Assembly: GCA_949825025.1 (NCBI GenBank) | Contig: OX463779.1 | Location: 32,434,359-32,498,358 of the forward strand | Reading direction: 5' to 3' | DNA length: 64,000 nucleotides | DNA from: Siphlonurus alternatus | Lineage: Eukaryota; Arthropoda; Insecta; Ephemeroptera; Siphlonuridae | In this document: one piece after another, positions 13,381 to 28,400 of the stretch | Layout: every line of letters starts with the position of its first letter | Position numbering within the stretch: position 1 is the first letter of the stretch | Notes under the pieces: model-generated | The model's database searches: none | What the model saw: only the letters and a program-made list of their open reading frames with translations | Told to the model about the DNA's origin: nothing | Translations under genes and position numbers: made by a program

Positions 13381-14788
13381 ACTAAAACTTTTTAGTTAAA
13401 AGAAGAAGAAGAATAAAAAAAAATCATTTGTTATACTTGCCTGCTTACTTAAGTGAAATGTCTTAATGAGTTTAAAATGTCTAATACTCAAAGCACGTGT
13501 GTGTAATATACATAATACGATGAGAATAATGTTTTAATTATTAGTAAAACAAGCAACAAAAGTAGTTACACCAGCCTTCCTTACTATACAGCTTGCTTTT
13601 TATCATCTTATATTATATAATACCACATAATATAAATTAGATTAAAATATTATTTTGATAACATTAAAAGCTATTATAATTGTTTTAAGACATTTTACCT
13701 AATATTATTATTATTCTAATTACTTAAACTTATATAATAATTAAATTTTGAATGTTTAAACTTTCAATTTATTTTCAATTTTACTTCAATTGTGTTCTGG
13801 TTGAATAATAACAACGGAGATATTAATTTTTTTCCTGTCGTATATCAAAAACAGTATTAATCTCTCTTTTTTTCCTCTCTTTTTTTTTTTTAGCATTTAC
13901 AATTAGTCACGAATTTAAAGCATAAAACAATAAAGAAAATCAATTTTCATTATTTCCATAAAAATGAACTAATTTTTAAACATCCATTACACAGAGTACA
14001 TAAAATATGTACATTAAAAATGCATAAAAAAATGGTTAATTCTAAATAAAAGTTAACAAAAATTACATAACATTAATATAAAATGGTGGTATTAGTTATA
14101 TGAGATAATACATAACTGTAACAAACACATAAAACTTTTGTCAGGATATAAAACGGGGTAATAATCAAGATAATTGCTCTCGACGTAGTATAACCTCATC
14201 CCCAATACAACAACATATTGTTGTATAATGTTGACAAATGATTATTGGTCGCTGCCTAGTTTGCTCGTCGGCGTTCATTTCTGTTATCCCCTGTAGCATA
14301 TGCAACACAATGTAAAGCGAGGCTCAAAGGGTTGCCTAGTTACACGGCGCTATAATATAACTGAAAACATTTTTTTTATATATTTTTTTAAAATGCACTG
14401 TTAAAACACACATACTATATAAAACATAAAATTACATTATTTTCTTTTAATTTCTCTTTGATTAATGTAATGAGAATAAATAACAATAAAGTTTGTTAAA
14501 CGTAATAAATTTAGCTCGTGGCTAATTTTAAAACTGTCCTATAGAGGTGGTTTTTAAAAAAATGCAAGCTCAGCACACAAAATATATACTAGAGTCTTTG
14601 CATGTAAACAAATGACGTCACAAACATTTTAATTTAATTTTTTCATTGCCTACAGCATATTGCAAACCAATATTGTCTTTTATTTTGTGTGTGTGTGGGT
14701 AAAAATGTAATTGTTTTCTCAATCTTTTCTACTGGTTTTGTATTAATGAAATTAAAAGTATTTTTTTCACAACAATCAGTGTATACTA

Positions 14789-14881
14789 TACACTCGCCTT
14801 GGAAATTTTTTACTTGCACTCTTACGGGGAATGGTGATTAACAAGGTCGCAAAAGAAAATTTTCAAAGGCGATGACTGTAC
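14789..14881. mobile_element. MITE, family B, copy 2 (shorter)
   Basis: TACACTCGCCTTGGAAATTT at the left and TTCAAAGGCGATGACTGTAC at the right; the centre keeps ATGGTGATTAACAAGG. The left arm has lost part of the inner repeat. Confidence 0.65.
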
Positions 14882-17819
14882 ATTAAAATAAAATATATAT
14901 ATATTATATATATATATATTGATTATACACTATAATATTCAGGGTAAAATGATATAGCTATAATAAGACGGACACTTTATCTAGGCTTGAGTGTACAATG
15001 GAAAGATATGGGTCATACAACATGCTAACGGTCAATTCTATAAAATACATATAGTATTAATTTAATAACTTAAAAATAAGAATGATATACTATGACATTT
15101 AAAACAAAGTATTAAGATACATATCAACATTTAAACTAGAAAATTACTATAGCATGAATCAAGCTTAGGTATTAAAGTAACATGTCACACATATATGTAT
15201 ATAATGACGTCACGTAAGACTTAATGTTAAATGCAATATATATTATATCCTTCTAACTGTCTTTTTCTCTTATACTGCTTGCTATATTGTTTACGAGCGA
15301 GCGAGCTGCTACATACTATAGTATAGCTCTGCATGCTCTCTTGTATATATAGCCTTTCGTACATAAAGCACATCAGAACGCTTGTACGTGGGGTGTAGCA
15401 GCTCCCATTATATTATATGTCACAAGAAGTCCTGCTAACCTACTGTAAGCATGGCAAGCCAAAGCAACCTTCCTATCAATGTAACCCTCTTGCACCTTTT
15501 GTCATATAAAATGAAAGAAACTACATAGAATTCTTTTTAATGCTTTTTCAATCTTTTGTAAAATGATCATCATCAATGTTATTTATATAGCTTAAATTAA
15601 CTTTATTTTATAACAAACAACTGTAAGGTAATGTTTGGTGTCTAATTGTTCATTATTTATGGTATCATACTAATTTCAAGTCGGAAAAAATTGTAAAGGG
15701 GTTCTTTGTTTATAATTTAGCTGACAAAGGGATGTGGGTGGGAAAAAATTTATTAATTTGGGGAGCCTTCCCATCCAATTCCTTGGCTACTGTCGCACTT
15801 CTCTACATATATACTGTATAGTTGGAGAGATTATATGCATAAATGAGAAGAGAAGGAAATTCCTTTTTTTCTAATGAATTTTTATTAAGTGGCAGGAAAT
15901 ATGAGAAGGATAACTCCGATGGAGATTTTAAATCACCAAATTACAACCCTAACTTTTTCACGCTTTTGTAACAGTGTATAATCTTTTCCTTGACTATATG
16001 ACCTTTCAAAGTTCCGGAGTCTCCTTTTTACATTCCTATGGAGATCGGAATGTGTAATGTATAATATTTTGTTAAATATTCCAGGCCTGAATTTCCATAA
16101 GATTATTGCACTACCTACGTAGATAATTTTGAAATAACACTTCGAAAGTGAGAAATAATTATCTATATGTGGTACTAAATTAAAACGTGCTCTTTAAAGG
16201 TTTTACCACTAAAATTTATTACGGTAATATTTCACAAAAAATTAAAGGGCATATTTAATATATTTTATAATTATTTGACACAATAAAAAAAAAAAAAAAA
16301 AAAATCATCTCGCTTCTTCGGTATGAAAGATATCTCACTCTGAATTTATTAAACCATTTTATTGACGGAATAAAATTCATCTTACATCTCATGTAATAGA
16401 ATTCAAAGGTAAATATTTTTTATGATAGGAAATATATTTGAATTGAAAGTAATAAATCGTATGCACGTGACTTTTTCCGTGTTACATTTCCTTGTACGAG
16501 AAAGCTAACTGATATTCAGTCTAAAAGTTATTATTTATTTACGTTTGTGTATATTTGCAGGAAATTCATGATAAATTTATTCGTTTTTTTTACGTTACTA
16601 AAACATCAAAAGCATTGAAAACTTTCAAATTAACACAATATTTTATTTATAACCTAATTTTTTTATGTTATTTGTAATCAGAATAATGATTCATATTCAA
16701 TACATTAATAAAATATATATAATATTAAAAAATTACATGTTATAAATTATTGAAAAACAAAAACCAACTGAAATTAAAATTTATCGACGAAAAAAACAAC
16801 AAACTACTAACTGTTAATTAGAGTGTATTTTATAAATAAATTTTATTTTAATCGTAATCTAGGGCACATGATGAGTTATAAATTAACTGATTACTCTTTA
16901 TAATTTATTATTATTACCCCCATATAAAGCTTTAATGATAGTAATGTTTAACCACTTGTAATTTAATGGAACTCGATTTTTAATGTCACATCAGCACTCG
17001 GATGCTACTGACTACTTATACTTCTCGACTATAGGGTTGCAAATCGACCTCTGTCCTGCCATCTATCGTTGCTTGCTTGAACTACAAGCGTCAAGCCAGT
17101 AAATGGGCCACTCCAAACAAGGAAGAAATTCATCATATCTTTAATGTCTTCTAATTGCCTCCGTGCCCCCACCTATTATATTTTATATACTCTATAATCT
17201 ATGAGCTGTGAATTTTTCACTATATTTCAAGCAGCACTTTACTATATTTTATAGAATAACGTAATTTGTAAAATTTATTAGTTATTACTAGATTTCTAAT
17301 AACAATATTCTATTTAATTACTATCACAAATTTTTGATGCTGGGAATATTTTTACGAGACAAAAGAAAATCAATGGAATTCAATATTTATGGTTTCATCA
17401 TATTTTTTTAACAATTTTGTGAGTTATAAAGCATTTAAATTTATTGAAAAAAGCAGCTATTATATTATCTAAACATAGCTCTATAAAATCAATATTAAAT
17501 ATAACCTAAAATTGATCGTGCTGCATCTATTAAATTTTATGTTGATCATAAATTATTCATCATCAAATAGACAATTCAATATTTCTTTAAGTCCAGACTC
17601 TCAAAATATAATAAATTTCTTCAAAACAAAAGTAACAAGTTAATTTGTGTCTTTTTCCATGCATCTCATTATTTTTCATTTATTATATTATTAAAGTATA
17701 AGACCTCTGTCATTAAAATTGAAGATGACAGAAGTGAGAAATAAAGTTAGAATTGTTCTAACAAGTATAAGTAACGTAATTTGCCAATGTGACAGATTTA
17801 TTAAGTTTCATTTCCTCTC

Positions 17820-18050
17820 CGATTGCGACTTGTCAACGTGCACGATAACACAAGTTACGTCAGAAAGAGAGAAAAGAGGCCTCAAGAGTACTTCCTGCTC
17901 TTCTCTTTGCACGCCTTTTGTTTTGTAAGCTCCTGACGTCATCCAGCCACTTCTCATTTGTTATACCTGCTGCGAGGTAACGTCTGAGTAGTCAACATTT
18001 TAACAAACCACGCCGGGATTTCTGTACAACGTTCATTCCATATATACGCA
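17820..18050. promoter_or_regulatory. GC-richer island with CRE
   Basis: Contains TGACGTCA (17934-17941) and several ACGT-type sites (CAACGTG, TTACGTC, TAACGTC). No gene recognised. Confidence 0.25.
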
Positions 18051-19129
18051 ATATTTGTTATATCAAGCATAACGTATATATACTGTGGCAGTATTTCCAA
18101 TACATTGACGAGCTGAATAAAACAAATATATTATCATTACACCTAATATTCGTTCTGATTCCAATAAACTGTTTCATTTTTTCATGAGATTAACGCTTAA
18201 TTACAAAAGCTAAATTGATATCAAAATTAAAAACAAGCAATGTGGGCATCACCTATTAACGTCGATTACATTGCTAAATTAATTACGTTGTTTTGAAAGA
18301 TTTAGCAAGTAAATTTACTTATACTTTTTTAACTCTTAGAACGCTCTCTTTATTTGATTCAATCTTGATTATAGCCAGAATCTTTGGAAAAAATTATACC
18401 GTCAGTCAAAATGATAAATTCCCTCACACTAAAAAAAATTAAAAATCTGAAGTTTCCACGTTTGTTCCCAACTCCTATCTTTCCATTCACATTCCAGTCT
18501 ATAGAGTTGTTTGCTGTTTACGTGAGACTCAGGAGGGGAAGTTACAACGTAGGTATACGGAGGGTCTATAGCACGGGAGGGGGAAAATGGTGGTCCAAAT
18601 AACGTTAAGAACATAGGAGCAATGGCAAAAAAATATATATTAAAAAATAGAAAAATACTTTTAATACTCTTTTGAAGTTGTGATTTTTTTTTCTATGATA
18701 TCTATCGTGTACTGGTGTATTCTTACATTTTTTTTAAACTCGATTTATTTTGTAGATTAAAGTAAAAAAAAATGCACTCTGTATATGCCAGTTTGTGCAT
18801 TTTGGCTCACCTCAGCGCAGCCTACTATTTTCAGGAGCATCACGTCGTCGTCCCCTCTATACGTATTTTAACTTCATGCCTGTGTTTTTATATATACAAC
18901 ATCTACCTTCATGCACACTCTACAGCATAAACACAAAATTTAATTTAATTAAAAATGCTGGTCAGTTTAACTATACAATCAAGACTAGAATTTTAAATAT
19001 ACTAATATAATTTAAATTAATGTTGACTGTTTACAAAATATATTTAATGAGATAATTAAAAAAAGGGGGAGGTAGAAAAAAAACACAACAAAAAGTTTTC
19101 GTTTAATGTTAAAAATAGAAATATAATAA

Positions 19130-19260
19130 GGTCTGTACAAGGTGGTTAGGGTTGTGATTATCACGGGTGGGTTTGGGATGAACCAGGGGAGAGGTAACGG
19201 TACCTGGCACCACGGGGTCACACTGACGTCACACGTGCATGCCTCGGTGTTTAGTGTTAC
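19130..19260. promoter_or_regulatory. GC-rich island with CRE and CACGTG
   Basis: Contains TGACGTCA (19224-19231) followed at once by CACGTG, and a GGTACC site. About 55% GC over 100 nt inside AT-rich DNA. Confidence 0.3.
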
Positions 19261-20202
19261 ACAAAAACTTCATGCTAATAAAAATATCCGTATTGAGCTT
19301 TTAAGTAGAAAAAAAAACTTAGCGTGGCTTATTATTTTTCAAGCTTATATGATGAATTATATAAGTTTTAATCTTATTTTATATAAAAGGTATACTTGTC
19401 GGATTTATATGATACATTGTAATTATATTCCATATTATTTAAAAAAATTAATCATTTCAATGTCTCTTTAACTTAAAAGATACTAACTAAAATGAGCAGC
19501 GTTATTTAAGAATCATTCATTCGTATAATTAAAAACTGTAATAAAGTAGACACAATTAAATACTTTGACATAACGTGTGCCTTGTATGGTTATCAATCAC
19601 AAGTCATAAAAAAAACATATAAGTTTCTGTACCATAGAAGTTTTAGATTATAATTAATAATGTAAGAAAATATATTATTCCAAATCAAAGCAAACACACG
19701 TTTAACTTAATTCCCATGTATTTTGACAGAACAAATTGCCGTATATTTCCCTTAGAAGGAGCGACAAAGTGGACGTGAGTAGCTGACCAGTGACAGCACT
19801 AGACTGTTCTCAGGCCGGACTTACCTTGTACGGAAACCCACTCTTTTATCTTGGACACAGCAGTAATTATCACAGCCGTACAAACCAGAACTCACGTGTA
19901 ATTAACCTGTTCTAATTTAATTCACTTTAATACAATTATACTTTATCAGGTATTTAATTTGATTGAGTCATTATATAATATTTAAATAAAAATATGCCTA
20001 CATAAAAAAGTTGTTAAAATATAATTAAAAATCGATTTCGAAATCATTTAGTATGAATTAAAAAGTTATATATTTACCTTTAAGTATTAATTAAAGCATA
20101 AATTTACTTATACATACATTTTTTTTATTACAATTCAATGGTAGATAATATAATATATGATAAATGTGGATTTTATTGTTATTGCAACGTAACATTATGA
20201 TA

Positions 20203-20306
20203 CACTACGTTTACATGACGGTGCGTATTCGTTGACGACGCCTCATAAGAATAACATTATCCGTCGTCAACGAATACGCATTAAACACCGTCATGTAAAC
20301 GTAGTG
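20203..20306. mobile_element. 104-bp palindromic MITE
   Basis: Ends CACTACGTTTACATGACGG and its reverse complement are perfect over 21 nt. A second paired block (CGTATTCGTTGACGAC) continues after a 7-nt insertion in the right arm. Class not assigned. Confidence 0.75.
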
Positions 20307-22886
20307 CATGTACTTATAATTAAACCTAAATAAATTTTGTTGATATTTCAAACATTTTAAAAACAAAGAAGCAAGCATTATTAAACTATTCAACAGTAAC
20401 ATTTCTCTTTAATAAATTGTAATAAATTATGTTTATATCATTGAAGGCATTCATTCATTCATGCTTTGTATTTATACAAATTTATCTTATATCCTTTTAT
20501 GACTTGCATTTCAAGTGTAAAAACCTTATAAATATTATTACGTATACTTTCGCTTGAATTGTGAACATAAATAATATTGATAATGCATTGCATGACTTCA
20601 GGCATGATAAATACAGGTGCTTTCATAAAGACACAATGGCATGCAAACAACAATAGTTATTATATCATCGCCGTTATCTCTCTTATTCACTTTCAAAACA
20701 AATAATATATTAATCGTCCAGTGCCAATTTCTATAGCTCTTAATTTATTTTAAAGATATGATTTTTATTAAAAAAAATACGTACGAAAAGGTTTATCCTC
20801 TACAATTTTTTAAAATTATTCCCTGAATATAACTGTTAAGAAGATTTTAAATCAGTTTCATGAATTATTTATTTCTAGATCTTTCAAATGTAACTTGACA
20901 TTGGTAACTAGATTTTATCGTTATCTTTCTAGGTCAATAACATATGAATAACTAGAAGTAGATTATTCTACCTGCAATTTATACCGGTGTAGTTTTTGCA
21001 TGGCTATGATTACCTTTTTGAACCCTGTTATAAATCATAATTCAACATTTTGTTAAAAAAATTACTAATAGATCAATGTTCACATTTTAAATTCAATTAC
21101 ATGTTAATTAAAGTTTTCCTTTTTTTAATTTGGTGAATTAAAGAATGGAATACAGTGTCCTGAGTGTCGAAACAAACTAAAATATTTATATTTTGAAACA
21201 GGATGTAGAGGTAAATAAAGCAGTCAAATATTTAAGTTCAAAGTCATTCTTGTACGTAAGTCCTCCGAGACGCATGAACTTTACCCCTGCTTTATTTGCT
21301 GGCGTTTAGTCCCAATTATTAGAAACAAAGAATATGGATTTTTCAGTTTTGGGAGTGATAAGAAGGTCATTAAAAAAAAAAAAGAAAAGTTCACCACGTC
21401 TCCTTCGCTCACTGCGTGGTATTGCCACAAGCAGTGGAAATCGAGGTGTATGACATGTCATGAAATAATTACTTACAATTTACAATGTAATTGATCGGTG
21501 GTGGTAGCTTTTGATTTATTATTTATTAATAGAGTTGTTTATAAATTTGGTTCTTCTATACTTATAAAAAATAACAAAAAAAAAAACGAAATATCGTTTT
21601 TATGGAACTACTTTTCAAATAATGACATTTTTACTACCACAAAATTATATTTAAGGTGAATAATATAATATATTTGAGGCCAAACATGAAATCGTGAGTA
21701 ATAATATATACATTTTTTTTCTCGATCGCCTCAAGTCTATTTTTAAAATGATAAAAAAGAACAAAAGTTTTGCTTGCTCGCGAGTAGTTTATATGTGCGG
21801 AAGAATAAAAAAAAAAAATTGACTCAATTTAACTAAAATCAATAAATCTGTGAAGAAAATTTAAGCCATTGAAATATAAGAGAAGAAAACCGATATAAAA
21901 TGTATAGAAAGAAAAAAAAACAAACATTGAATAGCCCTAAAGTATTCAATCTAATATAAAGATATTCTCATCGTATATAAGAGTCTATATTTACATCGTT
22001 GAGAGCGGAGAACGAAAGTTTGCATATACCTGTGAGGAGCTTTGGAGCTATACTTTTGTTCCAGAAAGAGTAAAGGTTTATGAAGTTTTCTTTGAAGTGT
22101 TATATATATGCAATTGTAATGATTAAACATTAACGGTACAAACACAAATTAACGATTGAAGAAAATGTCATTTTAGATAAAATCAATGTACAAACAAGAG
22201 TACTAAAAAAATTTTGAGCCATGACAATCATTATTAAAATATTAGTGCTTTTATTTTATAAACAAATAAAGCATAAAAGAGTTTGAAAATACAGTGTATT
22301 TACAAAAAGTAGTTAAAGACATGCTAATTAAATAATTATACAAAATCTTTTACAACAAAATCGGGTATTGACCATTGTGGGAAGTTTTAAAGTAAAATGA
22401 TATTTTGACTTTTTTTTTTTAATCTATCATATTTTTCTTTTTCTTCCTACAATCCAAAATTATAAATTTCAACTATTATTAAAGAAAGACAACAAATTAT
22501 TAACATATATATATATTTTTTTCTTGAAAAAAACATTAGTATTCTTATATATTTATATCTGTTATGAATATTAAGATGTTTCTCTAGGGAGACATATAAC
22601 CTTGCATACGTATTCTGGAATAATAACATACATCAAGAACCTTTACATACACACACGTTTTATCTGCCATCTTTTATAGTTGCCATTCCAGGTGTAAAAA
22701 GTTAATAAGATACTGAACTACAATGTATAAAAACATTGTACACGTTTGTGAAGAAAATACCGCCACTGATACGTCTTATATAAATATATAAATATATAGG
22801 TCGTTTTCATACACGCGGAACCTGTAATGTGTTATACAATATATTTTTGTACTTCATATAACGAGTTTACTTAACTTTTATATCAC

Positions 22887-22889
<3 letters not shown>

Positions 22890-22966
<77 letters not shown>
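22890..22966. repeat. (TA)n microsatellite
   Basis: About 77 nt of alternating TA. Confidence 0.95.
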
Positions 22967-22968
<2 letters not shown>

Positions 22969-23937
22969 AATGAACGTGTATTTTACCTTATTCTATAGTC
23001 TTATCGTTATTTGTATGTGTACTATTTATTTGTGAAAGCTATTCAGTTTTAAATAAATATACACAAAGAAGAAAATATATAAATGTATATACTTTAAACT
23101 TGTGAGTTTATTGTCAATATCCTAAATAAACTAAGACTCGAATCTACTAGTAGTGCGTGTACTTTTTTTTTCATTTGCCTGAAGTGCTTCTAACATATCG
23201 TTATGGAGAGAAAATGTTATTTTAAAAATAGAAATTTTTTCACATAAAATCTATACTTTTTTTTATAGATAATATTTTACTCACTTAAAAAATACAGTAT
23301 CTCATGTTAAAAAAAATAATAATAATTTCGTTTGACACTTGAATTGCAATTAAAACAGTTCAAGTTTTTTTTTCTGTCTTTCCTGAGCTTCAATTTATAT
23401 TAACACTTTATTTGACAAGTCTGTATTTTCTTTACTTTTTTATTTATTTATTTATTTTTTTTTTTATTTATTTTTTTTTTTTAATTATGCTCTCTTGGAA
23501 TTTTCTAAAATTACGATATATTATTATACCAATTACTTCTGTACTAGGAAACAATTTTGTCACATACTATCAAAAGTTACTTGAAAATGTAAGTTAAAAA
23601 AAAAAATGTATGAAAATAAGCCATTTTTTTCTCACCAAACAATAATTTTATAATTTGTTGTTACAGCTTCAATAACAGCACTAAAAAAAAAGGTTTGTTA
23701 TCATTATACAGAAGGGTAGCAACAAAAACTAGTTATATTTGGTTTGATTGAAGCATAACATTATACATAAAAAGAAGACATGTTATGACATTACTCTTCA
23801 ATCTTAAAAGGAAATCGCGATCGTAAAAGGAAAATGTCATCATCACTCCACCACATCTTCAAAATTTTATTAACTTCCCCTCTGAGCATCCTTAGTAAGC
23901 CAAAAATAAGCTAAGATCAATTAACACGAGGTATGGA

Positions 23938-24225
23938 AGGGGGAGGGGGGGGGTGAATTTTTTAGCAACATAATTTTTTGGGACGGAGTGACAGATGCTG
24001 TTAATGACAGACTAAAGTTAGCTTACCTCTAAAGTTTGAATTTTTTAATGAGAATTTTGTGGTGTACGGTACAGACAATAAAGAGGGAGGAAGTGGAGGG
24101 AGGGGGTGTATTGAGCGGGGAAGAGGATTGCGGTGACGTTCGCTGGTAGGTGAGAAGAAGCAAGGCCACCTGGGGGGAGGGATGGGGTGAGCACCACTCC
24201 ATGGAAATGACGTCGTAACCTTTTT
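23938..24225. repeat. G-rich island with quadruplex-like runs
   Basis: Contains AGGGGGGGGG at about 23940-23955, GTGGAGGGAGGGGGTG near 24090-24110 and CCTGGGGGGAGGGATGGGG near 24170-24190. No splice or coding evidence. Confidence 0.5.
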
Positions 24226-24805
24226 AACAAGATTTTTTATTTTAATCGACGTGTAGCATGTTGGATTGAAAAACTAGGTTATAGAAATTTTATTTTACTT
24301 AGTAATTTATATCATGTCATTTTCATTTTACTGTTTTACTATTTATATAATAGTTTAAATAAAGTTTTACTTTTTATTTTCAATTATAATATTTTAAGAG
24401 TCAATATTTTCATATCATTATAACAATTTTATATTAAAATTCTTTTTGATGTAATTGCTACAATTCTATAACTAAATAAAAAGTAAGCCAATTAAGTAAA
24501 TTGACTTTAGCAAACTTTAAATATATCTAAATAGACATTTTTACCAATTGACTTTCGCTGATAAAATTTCTTAGTAACATTTAAATTATTTTCATTAAAT
24601 TCCATCAAGATCGTTTATAATGAGATTCATATTCCTACAATTTACAGTCATGTTTTTACCACAATGTAACTCGAGTTGCTTTTTCGTGAAGACGTTTTAA
24701 ATATTTTTCAAACTTATTTTACTTTCTACACAAACTCAATTTACTATAATAATTTAGATTGATTAATTTCGACATAATTATATTGAAACTTAAGTGTTTA
24801 GAAGA

Positions 24806-24914
24806 GGGAGCAATTCAGCAAATATTAACGATTTAAGAAACGTTTTACTAACAAGTAAGACTCGTTTTTCATAACATGCAGGTAACAGGTATAAACGCTT
24901 GCTGAATCGCTCCC
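24806..24914. mobile_element. 109-bp MITE with 16-bp terminal inverted repeats
   Basis: GGGAGCAATTCAGCAA at the left and TTGCTGAATCGCTCCC at the right (one mismatch). The interior has no coding frame. Confidence 0.6.
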
Positions 24915-25019
24915 CCACAGTGTCAATTACAACACATAATATACAGAAAATATTGACCTTTAATTTAATAAATAAATAATAAAGCTGCTGCTATTTATAC
25001 AATTACTCTTTCTGATTGA

Positions 25020-25420
25020 ATTGTGCCATTTTCCACCTGCATCTCACAGCGCTGGCGAGTTGAAATTTCATGCAGCTTTTAACAAAGCCGCAGGTACTTT
25101 TTTTTTTTTAATTTAAGAACGATTCAAATAACCAGTGCTAAAAATTCAATTGAACGATCAATAATTTATATTGCAAATTTTAATTATGAGCGGGTATGTC
25201 TCGGTGCACAGTCCTGTGGTTCGCAAGCCCACATACATGCAAAAACCTCATGGCTTTATGATTTATGCTCCGGACAGAAATAGCAACGATAGGCGGCAAA
25301 TTGGACACGGGCTGCTAATTGCGAGCGTGTCAGAGGAAATCCACGGCCAACGCGTGGAAAATGTTCCCTCCTCCACGGAAATTAACATGATTCAGACACA
25401 CTGATTGATTCTGCAAGTAA
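25020..25420. promoter_or_regulatory. GC-richer island, possible conserved regulatory element
   Basis: About 400 nt of complex, non-repetitive sequence within AT-rich DNA. Contains TTTATGATTTATG (25255-25267), which resembles homeodomain (posterior Hox/Cdx) half-sites, and CACCTG and CAGCGCTGGCG. A 77-codon frame exists on the plus strand, but no family is recognised and no start or splice context supports it. Confidence 0.35.
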
Positions 25421-28400
25421 TTAACCTAGTCAGAATTTTTCATTTCTGTATGAAGTCAAAATAATAACTTACGACATTTAAAAAAGAAACAGGAACATTT
25501 CTATTTATATAAAAATAAAATAAAAATAATTCAATCCATCTTCGCATCCTTAATATTAAAATAGCTTAACAGTATTTTTAAAAATAAAAATTTATATTGA
25601 ACTAAAATATGTCATTAATTAACACATCAAAAGAAGATATAATTTTAAACTTTTTAAAATTACTACTTAAGTGCTAATTTAAAAGTATATGACAAGCTAC
25701 AAGGTAAACAATAATCACGTTTGACTAAGAGAACAAGTTAAGTGTTGAAAATATCTTTCATCTACTTTGGTCTATCATCACGAGGTCTTTTACTGGACGG
25801 AGAAATTTGCACTCCTTTTAGCATCTCTGTAGCCTTCACGATGACATACACAGATCAGCTGGACCACAGCAGCAGGATACACAACAGTAAAAATCTCACG
25901 CACATTATTGTTAGTACTACGTCATCAAAGTTCTAACTAGATAGTTCTCAGCTGTCGACTAAACAGTGTGAGGAAAAAATATGCATCGTTCTAAATACAG
26001 CTGGCAGCTTCTCATCACGCGTTATGATCTCATCTCGCTACTTCTACACGTCACACTATCTTTACAATGTAGCTATACTTGGAAATGTACTACGTACACA
26101 ATGTACTTTGTACACGCTATTATTCTAGTCGTACTTTAAACTGGCCTTTAACATTTTGTATTAACTATAAAGTATGAGTATAATTGAAATTTCTTATGAA
26201 AACTTGTATAAATAATTTGATATACAATTTTAATAAATAATCAAATTTATAACATTGATATTTTTTATAATTTTGCAGATTTTAATGATAATTTTATAAA
26301 TTAAATTTCAGGAAAAAAATGTTTTGAGGGTAAGAAAATTATAAGAGTCTGCATTTAATACACATATGTCTTTTTAACAACTGATAAAAAAAAATCAATT
26401 AAAATTGTAAATTGCATCACTAAATTCAAGCCGAATGGTTAAATGTCACGCATCAGCGGCATCAGAATTTAATGGGCCATTTTAAAAACTTTTTTTTTTT
26501 CACGCTTTTTTGTATATACTACGCTCGCGGTGACTAAAAATATAATAAAAACAAACTCTCCAATTTTAACTTTAATTTACCTGAGGTGTTTAACTCAGAT
26601 TATCAGGTTATTAAACTGAAAGCAAGGTGTATATTATAGTAATGTTGCAATGATAACATCGACTAACATGAAAATTAAAATTTTTATGACGTAAACTGTT
26701 AATAAATTTAGTTATATTTTTAGACACATTATTTTTGCGTATTGCAATCAAACCTTTATTGATTATATATGTATGAACAGTAAAAATATACATAAAGCAT
26801 TAATAATAAATTAGTTACATCATTTAATATATACCACGTGCATAATTATGTTTTTTTGTTATTACTTACGATCAAGTATCATTTCTTTTAACATATATTT
26901 TGAAAGAATAAAAAACAAAATCAATTAGAATACAATTTGAAAACAGCTGTTATGCATAGTGATGAACTATTTTCTACTTTCATGAACAAGAAACTCATTT
27001 CACGAATGTAATTGCAATACAAAATCTCGTTATTATACAGAAAGCCGATATCCTCCTGTAAACACCATCGTTATTGGAGTGTCTGTTAATCCGATCGACA
27101 TTGAAATATAGACATTGGAAGCCATAAAGTATCATATTATACTATAATATAAATAATATGAGCTATTTACAGCGTATGATATAAGGGAGGTCACATTGTG
27201 GTAACATTATAAGATAGGGTTTCATAATATTAATAATACACATTTCCCAGCATATGGAAGAAGAACTTCACACTATAGCCACATTTCTTTACATTTACAA
27301 GGACGTAATTCACTATCATTGTGGTTTTAACCCACCAAGGCCTATGTATGTTTTTAATACATTCTAGGTTTGTAATAATATTAAAACTTAGAGGACAAGT
27401 GGTTTTAGAATATACCACCACATTTTAGTGTATTCAAGTTAACACAAAATTTAAAATAAAAAATATATAGAATAGTTGTTGTTGGGGTGTTATAAAACCA
27501 CGGATATACGGCAGTGAAATTCCTTGTACTAAAATTGGGCGATGTAAAGGAATTTTGGTGCATCGCCATCTATATATATATATATATATAATAGCCATTA
27601 TTTGTACTGATAGTTTTACTACTGAGTGACTGCCTAACTGTGTAATAATTCGTAATCACGTACTACAAGCCCCAAAGCTAATCTACTGTGGTATATAATA
27701 AGCTACAGTGTCACTCACATGGAAGTGATAGATCACCTCTACTATAGCTTAGTAGTATAAAGTGCAAGCAAATGTGTAATGCGAGTGATATACTATAGCA
27801 GACGGAGCAAGATTCGGCCTACTTATTTATCCTACACACTTCTATAATAAAATTCACCCATATTCTAACAGATCATATACAGTATACAAGACTATAAGGA
27901 TCACTCAAACAGACAAAGAAAAAATACACAACGTATAAAAATAAATTTCACCCCATTTAATCTTTAAATTTCCTTTTTTTTTTCTATAATGTTCTTCTTA
28001 AAATGCTCTACTTACTTTCGCTTTCAATGAACAAGAGCAAAATAAAACGTAACCAGTTACAAGTAAAAAAAATAAAAATAAAAAATAAATAAATAAAATA
28101 AAATAAAATCGTGAGTTGGGTGTTAGTGATATTTAATTATTATTTTCTCTTAAATTAACTTCATGCTATATTATTAAAAGTAAATAGCAAGAAATGAAAT
28201 GTTACTATTTTACGTTTACGCTGGTTTTGAAAGTTAAATTTACTCAAAAACCTATTTTATTGCATGACAAAAATTTTTAACTAGAACCAGGCAAACATTA
28301 CCTTTCTAGCTATGAACAATGAAATGTATATAAAATATACTTCAATAAACAAAATTTCTTTGTTCCTACGCGTATATCATATAAATTCCTACGCGATAAA

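Larger units (their letters stand above)
12396..24805. other. Gene-free AT-rich region (outside the listed elements)
   Basis: No coding exon supported. CRE palindromes at 14613, 15205, 17934 and 19224. A GC-richer patch at 15240-15440 is rich in TATAGT and GCTTGC motifs. Near 19820, a minus-strand GTACAAG followed by GTAAGTCCG would make a good splice donor, but no exon could be defined. Confidence 0.7.

Noticed and set aside
19142..19471. 109-codon plus-strand frame
   Set aside because: Starts in a GC-rich island but most of it is AT-rich random sequence; no domain or splice support.
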